In this document: positions 1-7,396 of the stretch, in pieces
Numbering within the stretch: the stretch's first letter is position 1
How the letters are laid out: every line of letters starts with the position of its first letter
The notes under the pieces: model-generated
What the model was told of the DNA's origin: nothing
Database searches by the model: none
What the model saw: the letters and a program-made list of their open reading frames with translations, nothing else
Made by a program: the position numbers and the translations under genes
Assembly (NCBI GenBank): GCA_945893045.1
Contig: CAMDEA010000046.1
Location: 1 to 48,248 of the forward strand
DNA from: Planctomyces sp. SH-PL62
GTDB taxonomy: Bacteria > Planctomycetota > Planctomycetia > Planctomycetales > Planctomycetaceae
Direction of reading: 5' to 3'
DNA length: 48,248 bases

Positions 1-1419
1 TTTGGGCAGACGATGTCGAAGTCGAAGGGGAACGGCGTCGATCCGCTGGACCTGATCGACAAGTACGGCACCGACGCCGTGCGGTTCACCATCGCCAGCT
101 TCGCCGGCGAGACCCAGGACGTCCGCCTGCCCGTCGGCTACGAATGCCCCCACTGCGGCCACGTCATCCCGCAGACGCTGGAGCACCAAAAAGCGGTCCC
201 CGGCGGCGGAGCGAAACCGCGCGTCAAATGCGCGAAATGCAAAGCCGCCTCGCAGTACAGCAGCCCCTGGTTCGAACCGGATGCCGGTGAACCAGTCGCC
301 CGCGTCGTCAGCGAACGCTTCGAGTACGGCCGAAACTTCTGCAACAAACTCTGGAACGCCGCCCGCTTCGCGCTGCTGAACCTAATGCCGCCAGCCGATC
401 CGGCGAACGGGGGGCGTCAGCCCCCTGGTCCCGATGCACTTTGTTCCACCGAAAGTGCTGATACCCCGACGCCACCAGGGGGCTTACGCCCCCCGTTCGC
501 CGGATACACGCCCGGCCCGGTGGCTCAATCAGATCTGAAACTCGAAGACCAATGGATTCTCAGCCGCCTGTCGCACACGTCCGGCGAGGTCACGTCGATG
601 CTCGGCCGCTACCGCTTCGACGAAGCGACCCGCATCCTGCGCGACTTCGTGTGGAACGAGTTCTGCGATTGGTACCTCGAAATGATCAAGCCGCGTCTCC
701 GCGATGAAGCGTTGAAGCCGATCGCTCAACGAGTCCTCGTCAGCGTGCTCGACACGATCGTCCGCCTGCTGCACCCCTTCGCGCCGTTCATCACCGAAGA
801 GTTGTGGCAGCGACTCAACGAGATCGCGCCGCAGCGTGGATTGCCCACCGCTGTTCCGTCTTCCCCTAGTCCCCAACCCCTAACCCCTAGCCCCTCCGTG
901 ATGCTTGCCCCCTGGCCCGATGTCCCGACGTCGTGGCAAAACCGCGATCTCGAACGCCGCTTCGGGCGACTTCAGGAAACGATCGTCGCCGTGCGCAACG
1001 TTCGCGCGATCAACAACATCGCATCGAGCACTCCGATCCAACTCCACATTCGCTGCAACGCCGAGATCGCCTCGGAACTGCACGACGTCGCCGCACAGTT
1101 CGAGAACCTCGCGAAAGCTCTACTCGCCGCCGCCGGAGCCGACGTGCAAGCGCCCACCTGCGCCGCCAGTTTTACTTTGACCGACGCCGACGTCTTCGTC
1201 CCGCTGGAGGGCCTGATCGACCGCGAGGCCGAACGCGCCCGTAACACCAAAGAAGCCGACCGACTCCGCAAAGGGATCGAATCCAACGAAAAGAAACTCG
1301 CCAACGAAGCCTTCGTCGCCAAAGCCCCCCCCGACGTCCTCCAACAAACCCGCGACGTGCTGGAGAACTACAAAAAACAACTCGCCAGCGTGGAGGCGAT
1401 CATCAAGGCGCTGGAGTAA
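1..1419 (+). CDS. valS: Valine--tRNA ligase, C-terminal part (5' end outside window)
   Basis: Class I aminoacyl-tRNA synthetase that charges tRNA-Val in the cytoplasm. The open frame enters from the left edge; the first visible residues are FGQTMSKSKGNGVDP, so the KMSKS signature loop of the catalytic core is present and the upstream Rossmann part is missing. After the conserved QDVRLPV stretch there is an extra zinc-ribbon-like segment with two Cys pairs (CPHC and CAKC), then the anticodon-binding domain (GRNFCNKLWNAARF, LEDQWILSRL) and a C-terminal coiled coil (about residues 400-472) typical of ValRS. Two low-complexity insertions stay in frame: a 108-base palindrome (398-505) separating LLNL from GYTPGPV, and a C-rich heptamer tract (about 861-896). 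The essential gene is evidently still read through both. It ends 26 bases before the next ATG. Confidence 0.96.
   Translation, partial: FGQTMSKSKGNGVDPLDLIDKYGTDAVRFTIASFAGETQDVRLPVGYECPHCGHVIPQTLEHQKAVPGGGAKPRVKCAKCKAASQYSSPWFEPDAGEPVARVVSERFEYGRNFCNKLWNAARFALLNLMPPADPANGGRQPPGPDALCSTESADTPTPPGGLRPPFAGYTPGPVAQSDLKLEDQWILSRLSHTSGEVTSMLGRYRFDEATRILRDFVWNEFCDWYLEMIKPRLRDEALKPIAQRVLVSVLDTIVRLLHPFAPFITEELWQRLNEIAPQRGLPTAVPSSPSPQPLTPSPSVMLAPWPDVPTSWQNRDLERRFGRLQETIVAVRNVRAINNIASSTPIQLHIRCNAEIASELHDVAAQFENLAKALLAAAGADVQAPTCAASFTLTDADVFVPLEGLIDREAERARNTKEADRLRKGIESNEKKLANEAFVAKAPPDVLQQTRDVLENYKKQLASVEAIIKALE
398..505. repeat. In-frame palindromic element in valS (GGGGC-GTCA-GCCCC family)
   Basis: Inverted repeat with 32-base arms at 398-429 and 474-505, one mismatch, 44-base centre. 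Each arm holds a small hairpin, GGGGGC-GTCA-GCCCCC. The arm-to-arm length is 108 bases (36 codons), so the reading frame is kept. The same GGGGC/GTCA/GCCCC core recurs at 20432-20509 and 45635-45700. Confidence 0.93.
861..896. repeat. C-rich heptamer tract inside valS
   Basis: About five imperfect 7-base units of the type CCCCTAG / TCCCCAA / CCCCTAA run in tandem and encode a Ser/Pro-rich linker (SPSPQPLTPSPS) between two conserved parts of the ValRS C-terminal region. It is a simple repeat without arms, different from the palindromes. Confidence 0.75.
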
Positions 1420-1445
1420 GATTGAAACTCGAAGGGAAACCCATC

Positions 1446-1730
1446 ATGGCAACGATCGCCATCGAACCGAACGTCTTCTACACGCTCGACGAGGTCGCGC
1501 AATTGCTTCGCGTTTCGCGTGCGGCGGCGTTGCGACTGATCAAATCGGGCCGCGCACCGGCCGTCCAGATTGGGCGACAATGGAGAGTGCTGGGAGCGGC
1601 GTTGCTGAATCTGGGTGATGCGAGCAGCGAGTCGGAATCCGAGCACGTTCGCGATTGGTGGGCGGCCTCAAACAAAGCGTTGCAAGAAGTTTGGGATAAC
1701 GACGAGGACGCCGTCTATGACCAGCTTTAG
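1446..1730 (+). CDS. HTH (excisionase/MerR-like) DNA-binding protein, probable antitoxin
   Basis: 94-residue protein. The N-terminal half (YTLDEVAQLLRVSRAAALRLIKSGRAP, residues about 13-39) is a winged-helix excisionase-type DNA-binding motif, followed by VQIGRQWRV, the usual wing. The C-terminal half is acidic (SESESEHV, DNDEDAVYD), as expected for an antitoxin tail that contacts a toxin. The ATG at 1446 is preceded by GAAGGGAAA; a TTG at 1422 in the same frame is possible but less likely. Its end overlaps the next gene by 14 bases, which suggests translational coupling. It probably represses its own operon. Role inferred from the neighbour; domain assignment is by motif. Confidence 0.8.
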   Translation: MATIAIEPNVFYTLDEVAQLLRVSRAAALRLIKSGRAPAVQIGRQWRVLGAALLNLGDASSESESEHVRDWWAASNKALQEVWDNDEDAVYDQL

Positions 1731-2067
1731 TCAAGGCGATGTGATCCTCACCGAAATCGCCTTCAGCGGCGAACCGGGTCGCAAGCGACGACCGGCCGTT
1801 GTCGTCAGCATTGATGACTTCAATCGCGCGGGTACGAAGCTGATCGTCGCTGCGGTCACAAGTAATGTTTCGCCTCCATTTCGGCGCGGAGATGTCTTGC
1901 TGGCTGACTGGCAGAAGGATGGGTTGGTCAAACCATCGGCCGTTCGTGGCGTCCTGGCCAGCATCGATAAGAAAGACATCGTCCGCCCGATGGGCCACTT
2001 GACCGAGAATGATTTCGCAAAGGTCGAGGCGAGTCTCGCAGACCTACTCGGACTCAAGATCGCTTGA
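1717..2067 (+). CDS. MazF/PemK-like toxin (type II toxin-antitoxin)
   Basis: 116 residues. The N-terminus (QGDVILTEIAFSGEPGRKRRPAVVVS) matches the MazF/PemK pattern, in which a GD-V strand is followed by G-x-KRRPAVV-S; the later Arg-Gly-Asp-Val (RRGDVLL) and Leu-Val-Lys-Pro-Ser strands fit the same small beta barrel. MazF-family proteins are sequence-specific endoribonucleases that cut mRNA and are held inactive by the partner antitoxin. The ATG at 1717 lies inside the last codons of the upstream HTH gene, so the pair is an operon with toxin second. Cleavage specificity cannot be read from the sequence. The pair directly follows valS on the same strand. Confidence 0.85.
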   Translation: MTSFSQGDVILTEIAFSGEPGRKRRPAVVVSIDDFNRAGTKLIVAAVTSNVSPPFRRGDVLLADWQKDGLVKPSAVRGVLASIDKKDIVRPMGHLTENDFAKVEASLADLLGLKIA

Positions 2068-2139
2068 TGACCTTCTTTGCCAGAACCAACTTCTCCGAAT
2101 CAAATCATGGCGACGAGTCACAGCCTAAACAGGACTTCG

Positions 2140-3312
2140 ATGATGACGAAAAAGACTTCAAGCCGTTTTTTGAAGGCCGTCATTGCCGTCATCATTGTCG
2201 TCGCCATGCCACGATTGCCTTTGCGTGCCGACGACGCCGTCAATGGTCCGGCTTTGATGCAGCGAGTTCGCGACGACATCGCTTGGGTCGGGAAGCTCGA
2301 ATCATTTCATCTGATGGCTCGCATCGAAGAGCGACGCACGCCGGAGGGAATCGAGCATTCGCTCAAGCAGATCAAAAAGCAGTTTGAAGTGGACCAGCCT
2401 GATCCGCAGAAGTTCACGGAACTACTGCCGGAAACCAACTTGCGGTTGGAGTTGGATTTCGATGCTCGGCGAATGCGGTATTTGTTGCTTCACCGTGATG
2501 CGTCGAATCGCGAATTGTGGCGTGAGACGCGGTTGTGGGACGGTCGGCGAAGTCTTTATCACGTCGAGGATTTTCGAGAAGCCACCGATCGCGCCGTTTT
2601 CCGAGCAGACACCTCGCATGTCACCGGTTCGTTTTGGGGTTGGCTCGGCTACTTGAATCACCAACCGCTGGTTTGCTGGTGGAATGACAACGCCAAGCAA
2701 CACCAGGAACGGCGGGAAGCCTATGGTGATGCCACGGACTTCGTGCTCGTGGATCGTGAAAACTACCACGGAGTCGATTGTCATGTGCTGCTGGATGCTC
2801 GCGGCAACTGGTCCGATCGCTATTACGTCGGAGTCAAAGACGGCCGGTGGTACGGCGCCAAATCGGGGATCATTTCGTTTGCGAACCTCCCGAAGTTCGC
2901 CGAAACCCAACAGCGGCTCGTCGAAGAGTTTCTCGGCAGGTCGCTCGGAGCGAATCCGTCCAACGAGGTTTGGAATGCCGTGCATCAAGAACTCACGGCT
3001 TTGTCTCCCGCTCGCCGAGGGGCGTGGGGCAAGCGGCAGTATTCCGAAGTCGGAAAGCGATTCACACCTTGCTGGGAGTTTTGGTTTTCCGACTTTCGCG
3101 ATCTCGGCGAGGGACGCTTCTTGCCGTTTCGAGAGACCCGCTTGGCCTTCGATCACGACGAGGAAAAGGGCGAAGGCCGGAAGATTTTCGTCAGCGATCA
3201 GCGAACACTCTTCGTGCGGAAGCTGACGCTCAATCAACCGCTCGACGACAGACTCTTCGACGAGCCGATCGCCGCCGGTGCTACCGTTGTTGACGAGACT
3301 GCGAAGCCATAG
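2140..3312 (+). CDS. Secreted protein of unknown function
   Basis: 390 residues from the ATG at 2140 (AGGA six bases upstream); in-frame ATG at 2107 and TTG at 2077 would add residues before the signal peptide. The N-terminus is a basic stretch then a hydrophobic core (FLKAVIAVIIVVAMPRLPLRA), a signal peptide with likely cleavage after Ala. The mature part is rich in charged and aromatic residues with repeated beta-strand-like segments (LRLELDFDARRMRYLLLHRD; DFVLVDRENYHGVDCHVLLD), which could be a LolA/LppX-like half barrel, but no diagnostic motif was recognised. Single cysteines only, no lipobox. It stands alone between the toxin gene and an inverted repeat. Confidence 0.8.
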   Translation: MMTKKTSSRFLKAVIAVIIVVAMPRLPLRADDAVNGPALMQRVRDDIAWVGKLESFHLMARIEERRTPEGIEHSLKQIKKQFEVDQPDPQKFTELLPETNLRLELDFDARRMRYLLLHRDASNRELWRETRLWDGRRSLYHVEDFREATDRAVFRADTSHVTGSFWGWLGYLNHQPLVCWWNDNAKQHQERREAYGDATDFVLVDRENYHGVDCHVLLDARGNWSDRYYVGVKDGRWYGAKSGIISFANLPKFAETQQRLVEEFLGRSLGANPSNEVWNAVHQELTALSPARRGAWGKRQYSEVGKRFTPCWEFWFSDFRDLGEGRFLPFRETRLAFDHDEEKGEGRKIFVSDQRTLFVRKLTLNQPLDDRLFDEPIAAGATVVDETAKP

Positions 3313-3334
3313 CGGCTGGAAACTTCATTGCGTT

Positions 3335-3401
3335 CTTTTTTCTGTCCCCTCTTTCTCTTTCTGTCAGTTTTTTTGACAGAAAAATGGAGACAGAAAAAAA
3401 G
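3335..3401. repeat. Intergenic TTTCTGTC hairpin element
   Basis: T-rich left half (CTTTTTTCTGTC at 3335-3346 and TTTCTGTCA at 3358-3366) is mirrored by TGACAGAAA (3374-3382) and GACAGAAAAAAAG (3389-3401). The centre is a run of T. It fills most of the gap between two genes and could form a stem in RNA, possibly acting as a terminator for the upstream gene; its A/T-rich composition differs from the flanking genes. Confidence 0.75.
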
Positions 3402-3416
3402 GAAGGGGATTACTCA

Positions 3417-4667
3417 ATGAGCGTTGTGCATTCAATGGCGCGAAGTGGTTCAACTCGGCGAGAGTTTTTGGCAGGATTGAGTGTCGCGTCGTTGGCGTTG
3501 CCGAGCTTTGCCGTTGAGCAAGAGGGACTCATCACGAGCATCGAGAAGGTCACGCTGCGGCGCGGACGGGATGGGAGTGGGCCGACGTGGTTTCATCCTC
3601 GGTGTTGCGTGGTGCCGGCGAGCGATGGGCCGCTGGTGTTGATGACGTTGCAGACGATTGCGGGGTCGGATTTCTTTGGGCCGGTGCATTGGATGTCGAC
3701 GCGGGACTTGGGGCAGACGTGGACCGCGCCACAGCCAGTGCGGGCATTGGGGCGGCTCAAGCGGGAGGATGGTTGGGAGGAAGGGGTCTGCGATGTCGTG
3801 CCGGAGTTTCATGCCCTGACCGGGACGGTGCTCGGTCTGGGGCACAGCGTTTGTTATCGCGGGCCGAAGTTTGAGACGACTCAGCCGCCGCGCTGGCCGG
3901 TGTATGCGGTCTGGAAGGACGGCCAATGGGGCGAGCGTCGCAAGTTGGAATGGGACGATCCGCGCGGGGCGTTGATCTACACGAACAACTGCGGCCAGCG
4001 AGTCGTGTTGCCGAACGGCGACATCGCCTTCGTGATGACGTTCGGAGCGAAAGGGACCAAGCGTTCGGCGGCGGGAGTACGGTGCTCGTTCGATGGTCGG
4101 ACGCTGGCGATCAAACAAGTCGGCCGTGAGATGAAGCATTCGGCGGGGCGCGGGTTGCTCGAACCGTCGCTGGTGAAGTGGCGCGACAAATTCTTCGTCA
4201 CGCTGCGAGCGGAAGACAATCGCGGCTACGTCGCCACGAGCGATGACGGACTCGACTTCAGCGACAAGCAACCGTGGGCGTGGGACAACGGCGAGTCGCT
4301 CACGATGTCCACGACGCAACAGCATTGGCTCGCTCATTCGGAGGGGTTATTTCTGGTCTACACGCGGAAGGATGCCAGCAACATCAACGTGCCGCGCTGG
4401 CGATCGCCGCTGTTCATGGCTCAGGTCGATCCGAGCACTCTGCGGTTGCTTCGCGACACGGAGCGGATTGTGCTGCCGCTGGTTGGTGACGGCGTGAATG
4501 CTCCCGACGACGTGGCCTACAGCGGCAACTTTCATCCGGTCAACGTGTCGCCCGACGAGTCGTGGGTGACCGACGGTGAAATGCTGCCGAAGCATGGCTA
4601 TCGCGGCGATCTGTTGCTGTCGCGCATTCGCTGGTCACGACCGAATAAGGTCTTCAAGGCGACTTGA
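3417..4667 (+). CDS. Tat-exported sialidase-like (BNR repeat) protein
   Basis: 416 residues from the ATG at 3417, placed 8 bases after GGAAGGGG. The N-terminus carries a twin-arginine signal (STRREFLAGLSVASLALPSFA), so the folded protein is probably exported by Tat. The body looks like a six-bladed propeller of the sialidase/BNR class: Asp-box-like sequences occur at STRDLGQTW and TSDDGLDFS, and RAEDNRGYVATSDDG is typical of these folds. Family members include exo-sialidases and related glycoside hydrolases as well as non-enzymatic propellers; the catalytic Arg triad was not verified by alignment, so the substrate is unknown. It precedes two glycosyltransferase genes, consistent with a role in surface or environmental glycans. 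Confidence 0.82.
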   Translation: MSVVHSMARSGSTRREFLAGLSVASLALPSFAVEQEGLITSIEKVTLRRGRDGSGPTWFHPRCCVVPASDGPLVLMTLQTIAGSDFFGPVHWMSTRDLGQTWTAPQPVRALGRLKREDGWEEGVCDVVPEFHALTGTVLGLGHSVCYRGPKFETTQPPRWPVYAVWKDGQWGERRKLEWDDPRGALIYTNNCGQRVVLPNGDIAFVMTFGAKGTKRSAAGVRCSFDGRTLAIKQVGREMKHSAGRGLLEPSLVKWRDKFFVTLRAEDNRGYVATSDDGLDFSDKQPWAWDNGESLTMSTTQQHWLAHSEGLFLVYTRKDASNINVPRWRSPLFMAQVDPSTLRLLRDTERIVLPLVGDGVNAPDDVAYSGNFHPVNVSPDESWVTDGEMLPKHGYRGDLLLSRIRWSRPNKVFKAT

Positions 4668-4691
4668 TCGAAGAGATTGGAAGCCAACCGA

Positions 4692-5846
4692 ATGACATCG
4701 CCGAAGATTCTGTTTCTCACCGAGCGGTTTGCTCCAGACATCGGTGGAGTCGCCAAGAGTTCCGGGCGGATCGCGCAAGCTCTGGCGCGGATCGGGGCGA
4801 GCGTGGATGTCTTGGCTTGGACGAAGTCGCTGCCGCCGGGTGAGTTGGCCAGCGAGTCGGTATCGGGCGTGACGGTGCATCGGCTGGGGTTGTTTGGCGG
4901 CTTGGATTTTTCGTTGCAGCACTCGTTGAACGTGTTGGAATGGCTGCACGAGCAGCGGTCTTTCGACGGTGTGTGGGGGCATTACGTTTTTCCGGCGGGG
5001 TTCATGGCGACGATGTTCGCCGAGATGACCGGGTTGCCCTCGACCGTCAGTTTGCGAGGCAACGACATCGACCGCTTGATGTTTCCTCCCGGCGATTTCG
5101 CCCGATTGCAGTGGACGCTGCAACGGGCATCGGTCCTCACGGCGGTGTCGGCGGATTTGGCGAAGAAGGTCGAAGTCATATTGGGACGCTCGGCGAACAC
5201 GCAGGTGATCGGCAACGCCGTGGATTTGGAGACGTTCACGTTGCGATCGCCCGATCAGAATCTACGTCGGCAATTGGGCATCGCGGAGGATGAAGCGGTG
5301 CTCGGATTCTGCGGTGAGTTGCGGCAGAAGAAAGGTCTGCCGCATTTGCTGCGAGCGTTACGCACTGTGCGAGCCGTGCGGCCCGCGTGTCTGCTGGTGA
5401 TCGGGGATGTGCGGATGCGCGAACGAGCAGTGCTGTCCGAGTTCGCCGCCGAGTGCCCGGAAGATGCGGCTCGGCTGGTCATCACGGGACAGCTTCACGA
5501 GCCGAGCGAGGTCGCTCGGCATTTGGCGTTGTGTGACCTGTTACTTTTGCCGTCGCTCTGGGACGGCTTGCCGAATGCGCTGTTGGAAGGGATGGCCGCC
5601 GGCGTTCCGATTCTGGCCAGTGACGCCGGAGGAATCCCCGAAGTGATCGAGCATGGCCGCACCGGATTCCTCGTGCCGCGATCGCAACTGCATCGGTTGG
5701 GCGAAGCGACTCTGGAAGTGCTCGGCCTGCCGAGTCCGCAACGAGCCGAGATGATCGTTGCGGCGCGACGGACGGTCGAAACGCGATACAGCAATTCGGT
5801 GGAAGAGGCGATGCTGAGTGAGGTGCTGCGGCGGTGGCTAGGGTGA
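4692..5846 (+). CDS. Glycosyltransferase family 4 (GT-B fold)
   Basis: 384 residues; ATG at 4692 with GGAAG 8 bases upstream. GT-B type retaining glycosyltransferase that transfers a sugar from a nucleotide donor. The N-terminal domain starts ILFLTERFAPDIGGVAKSSGRIA, the usual GT4 acceptor-side motif with a Gly-Gly loop. The C-terminal donor domain has LGFCGELRQKKGLPHLLRAL and the E-x7-E signature region (LWDGLPNALLEGMAAGVPILASDAGGIPEVI). Length is normal for the family. It may act in exopolysaccharide or cell-surface glycan assembly, but the sugar and acceptor cannot be predicted. It runs in the same direction as the sialidase-like gene 24 bases upstream and converges on another GT4 gene, with an inverted repeat between them. 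Confidence 0.93.
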   Translation: MTSPKILFLTERFAPDIGGVAKSSGRIAQALARIGASVDVLAWTKSLPPGELASESVSGVTVHRLGLFGGLDFSLQHSLNVLEWLHEQRSFDGVWGHYVFPAGFMATMFAEMTGLPSTVSLRGNDIDRLMFPPGDFARLQWTLQRASVLTAVSADLAKKVEVILGRSANTQVIGNAVDLETFTLRSPDQNLRRQLGIAEDEAVLGFCGELRQKKGLPHLLRALRTVRAVRPACLLVIGDVRMRERAVLSEFAAECPEDAARLVITGQLHEPSEVARHLALCDLLLLPSLWDGLPNALLEGMAAGVPILASDAGGIPEVIEHGRTGFLVPRSQLHRLGEATLEVLGLPSPQRAEMIVAARRTVETRYSNSVEEAMLSEVLRRWLG

Positions 5847-5855
5847 GCAGCGTGC

Positions 5856-5917
5856 CGTAGTTCGGACGCCTACGTCCGAACAATGTCATTTGTCCGGACG
5901 TAGGCGTCCGGACTACG
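5856..5917. repeat. REPIN-like element between convergent genes (TCCGGAC family)
   Basis: Arms 5856-5882 and 5891-5917 (27 bases, two mismatches). It opens with GTAG and closes with CTAC. Each arm is a hairpin: TTCGGAC/GTCCGAA on the left and TCCGGAC/GTCCGGA on the right, so both mismatches between the arms are compensated within the arms. The CTAC end supplies the TAG stop of the minus-strand glycosyltransferase (5913-5915). Confidence 0.93.
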
Positions 5918-7268
5918 GGTGCATACCGAGCACCTCGCGATAGGCGGCGACCAGTTCTGCTTGTGCTCGTCGCCAGGTGAGTCGGCGTTCGACAGTTTGG
6001 CGAGCCGCGGCGCTCAATTGCGGGCCGAGTTGTGGCTGGTCGCGCAATCGCAGCAATGCGTCTTTGATGGCCTTCGCCGATCCGGGTCTCACGAGCAGCG
6101 CGTCGTGATCGGGTTCGGCAAGCTCGCGGACGACGGGCAGGTCGCTGGCGATAAGGGGCGTGCCGCTGGCCATTGCTTCGATGACCTTCAGCGGACAGCA
6201 ACCTTGCAGCATGTTTCGCTCAGTCGGTCGCAGGGGGGCGAGGATCACGTCCGCTTCGTGATGTCGGCGGACAAGCTCTGGCTGTGTCGTCGGCGGAAGC
6301 ATTTCAACATGCTCAACAACATCGAGGCGTTCGCAGAGTTTCTCGATCGCTCGACGCTGACGCGGATTGGCCGAACCGATCAGCACGAGTCTCGCGGGAG
6401 CATCGCGCCGGAACAGAGCCAGGGCTTCGATCGCCAAATCAACTCCCTGCCACGCGGAGAACGTGCCGGAATACAGCAGCGAGATTTGCCGGCCGTCCCA
6501 CGGTCGCGGCGATTGCCAGGTGAAGAGCGACGGATCGACGCCGTTGGGAATGACTCGCAGTCGGTGTGGCTCAACGCCACGCTGAATCAACAGCGAGGCC
6601 GTCGTTTGGCTGACCGTCACAATCAAATCGGCGGCTTCCAGGCAGCGTTGTTCTTGAGTGAATAACTTGGCGAGCAGTTCGGCGTCGTCGGCAACGCTGG
6701 GATAGTGGTACTTCAGCTCGATCGACGGCAGTCCGTTGACCTCATAGACCAGCTTGTCGCAGCGAGCGTGCTTCGCGCGGGCCAGCGGATAGCCCTCGAA
6801 GATCGAGCGAAAGTGAATCACGGTGGCTCGGCGGTTGCGCCACCACGATTCCGCGTGACGTCGAAAACTCACCACGCGCTGCATCAAATTGTCGCCGAGC
6901 GCGGGAATCGTGACGTGCTCCCAACCGTCCTCCAGAGTGCGTCGCTGAATCCGAGGCAATGTCAGCGTTGCGGCTCTGCTGTCATTCAATATCTCGCCAC
7001 CCCGCTCGCCGGGGTGGTTCCCGCGCTTCTGCGCTACAGCTTCCTGTAGCGCAGAAGCGCGGGAACCATTGGGACAAGCCCAAGTGGCGGAGTAATCCAG
7101 TTCAGGATTCGGCGACGAGAATGCCGTCTCCGGCGTGACCAGCGTGACGTTTCCAAACGCGTCGCGCAGTCCTTGGCAGAAGGCCGCGATGTGAATCGAC
7201 GCACCTTTCGGCGAGGGAAACAGATCGAACGACGTCGAAACAATCCGCTCGCAGGTCTTCGTTGACAT
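5913..7268 (-). CDS. Glycosyltransferase family 4 (GT-B fold) with in-frame palindrome insertion
   Basis: 451 residues from the ATG at 7268; a TTG two codons upstream (7274) is less likely. The N-terminus (FDLFPSPKGASIHIAAFCQGL) is the GT4 acceptor-domain start. The C-terminal half has LLYSGTFSAWQGVDLAIEAL and the donor-binding block CCPLKVIEAMASGTPLIASD with the E-x7-E pattern, so it is a retaining glycosyltransferase of unknown sugar specificity. Between about residues 67 and 97 lies a stretch unlike the family (ACPNGSRASALQEAVAQKRG and following), encoded by a perfect 25-base inverted repeat (7015-7068) plus a flanking GC-rich fragment (6997-7017). The reading frame continues across it. 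Its stop codon TAG belongs to the REPIN-like element 5856-5917. Transcribed toward the preceding GT gene. Confidence 0.92.
   Translation of the reverse strand: MSTKTCERIVSTSFDLFPSPKGASIHIAAFCQGLRDAFGNVTLVTPETAFSSPNPELDYSATWACPNGSRASALQEAVAQKRGNHPGERGGEILNDSRAATLTLPRIQRRTLEDGWEHVTIPALGDNLMQRVVSFRRHAESWWRNRRATVIHFRSIFEGYPLARAKHARCDKLVYEVNGLPSIELKYHYPSVADDAELLAKLFTQEQRCLEAADLIVTVSQTTASLLIQRGVEPHRLRVIPNGVDPSLFTWQSPRPWDGRQISLLYSGTFSAWQGVDLAIEALALFRRDAPARLVLIGSANPRQRRAIEKLCERLDVVEHVEMLPPTTQPELVRRHHEADVILAPLRPTERNMLQGCCPLKVIEAMASGTPLIASDLPVVRELAEPDHDALLVRPGSAKAIKDALLRLRDQPQLGPQLSAAARQTVERRLTWRRAQAELVAAYREVLGMHP
6997..7068. repeat. In-frame palindrome in glycosyltransferase gene (GCGC-AGAA-GCGC family)
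   Basis: Perfect 25-base arms at 7015-7039 and 7044-7068 with a 4-base loop; 54 bases in all, 18 codons. Here the GTAG/CTAC feet face the centre (CTACAG...CTGTAG), the opposite orientation from the other elements. Each arm holds GCGC-AGAA-GCGC. It abuts CCACCCCG-CTCGC-CGGGGTGG (6997-7017), whose reverse strand resembles the GGCGAGCGGGGCGGCG element at 20432. Confidence 0.92.
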
Positions 7269-7303
7269 TCTCAAGAGGCTCCGGTGTCATTCGTCGCGAA
7301 TCT

Positions 7304-7365
7304 GTAGTCCGGACGCCTATGTCCGGACATTGATTGCCCCGACCGGACGTAGGCGTCCGGTCTAC
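7304..7365. repeat. REPIN-like element between divergent genes (TCCGGAC family)
   Basis: Arms 7304-7328 and 7341-7365, 25 bases with three mismatches, 12-base centre; ends GTAG and CTAC. Arm hairpins are TCCGGAC-GCCTAT-GTCCGGA on the left and ACCGGAC-GCCTAC-GTCCGGT on the right: the T-A pair has become A-T, a covariation. Same family as 5856-5917. It sits in the gap that should hold promoters for both neighbours. Confidence 0.93.
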
Positions 7366-7396
7366 GAGCAGAGAAATTCGCGCGAAGGAGTTTTCG

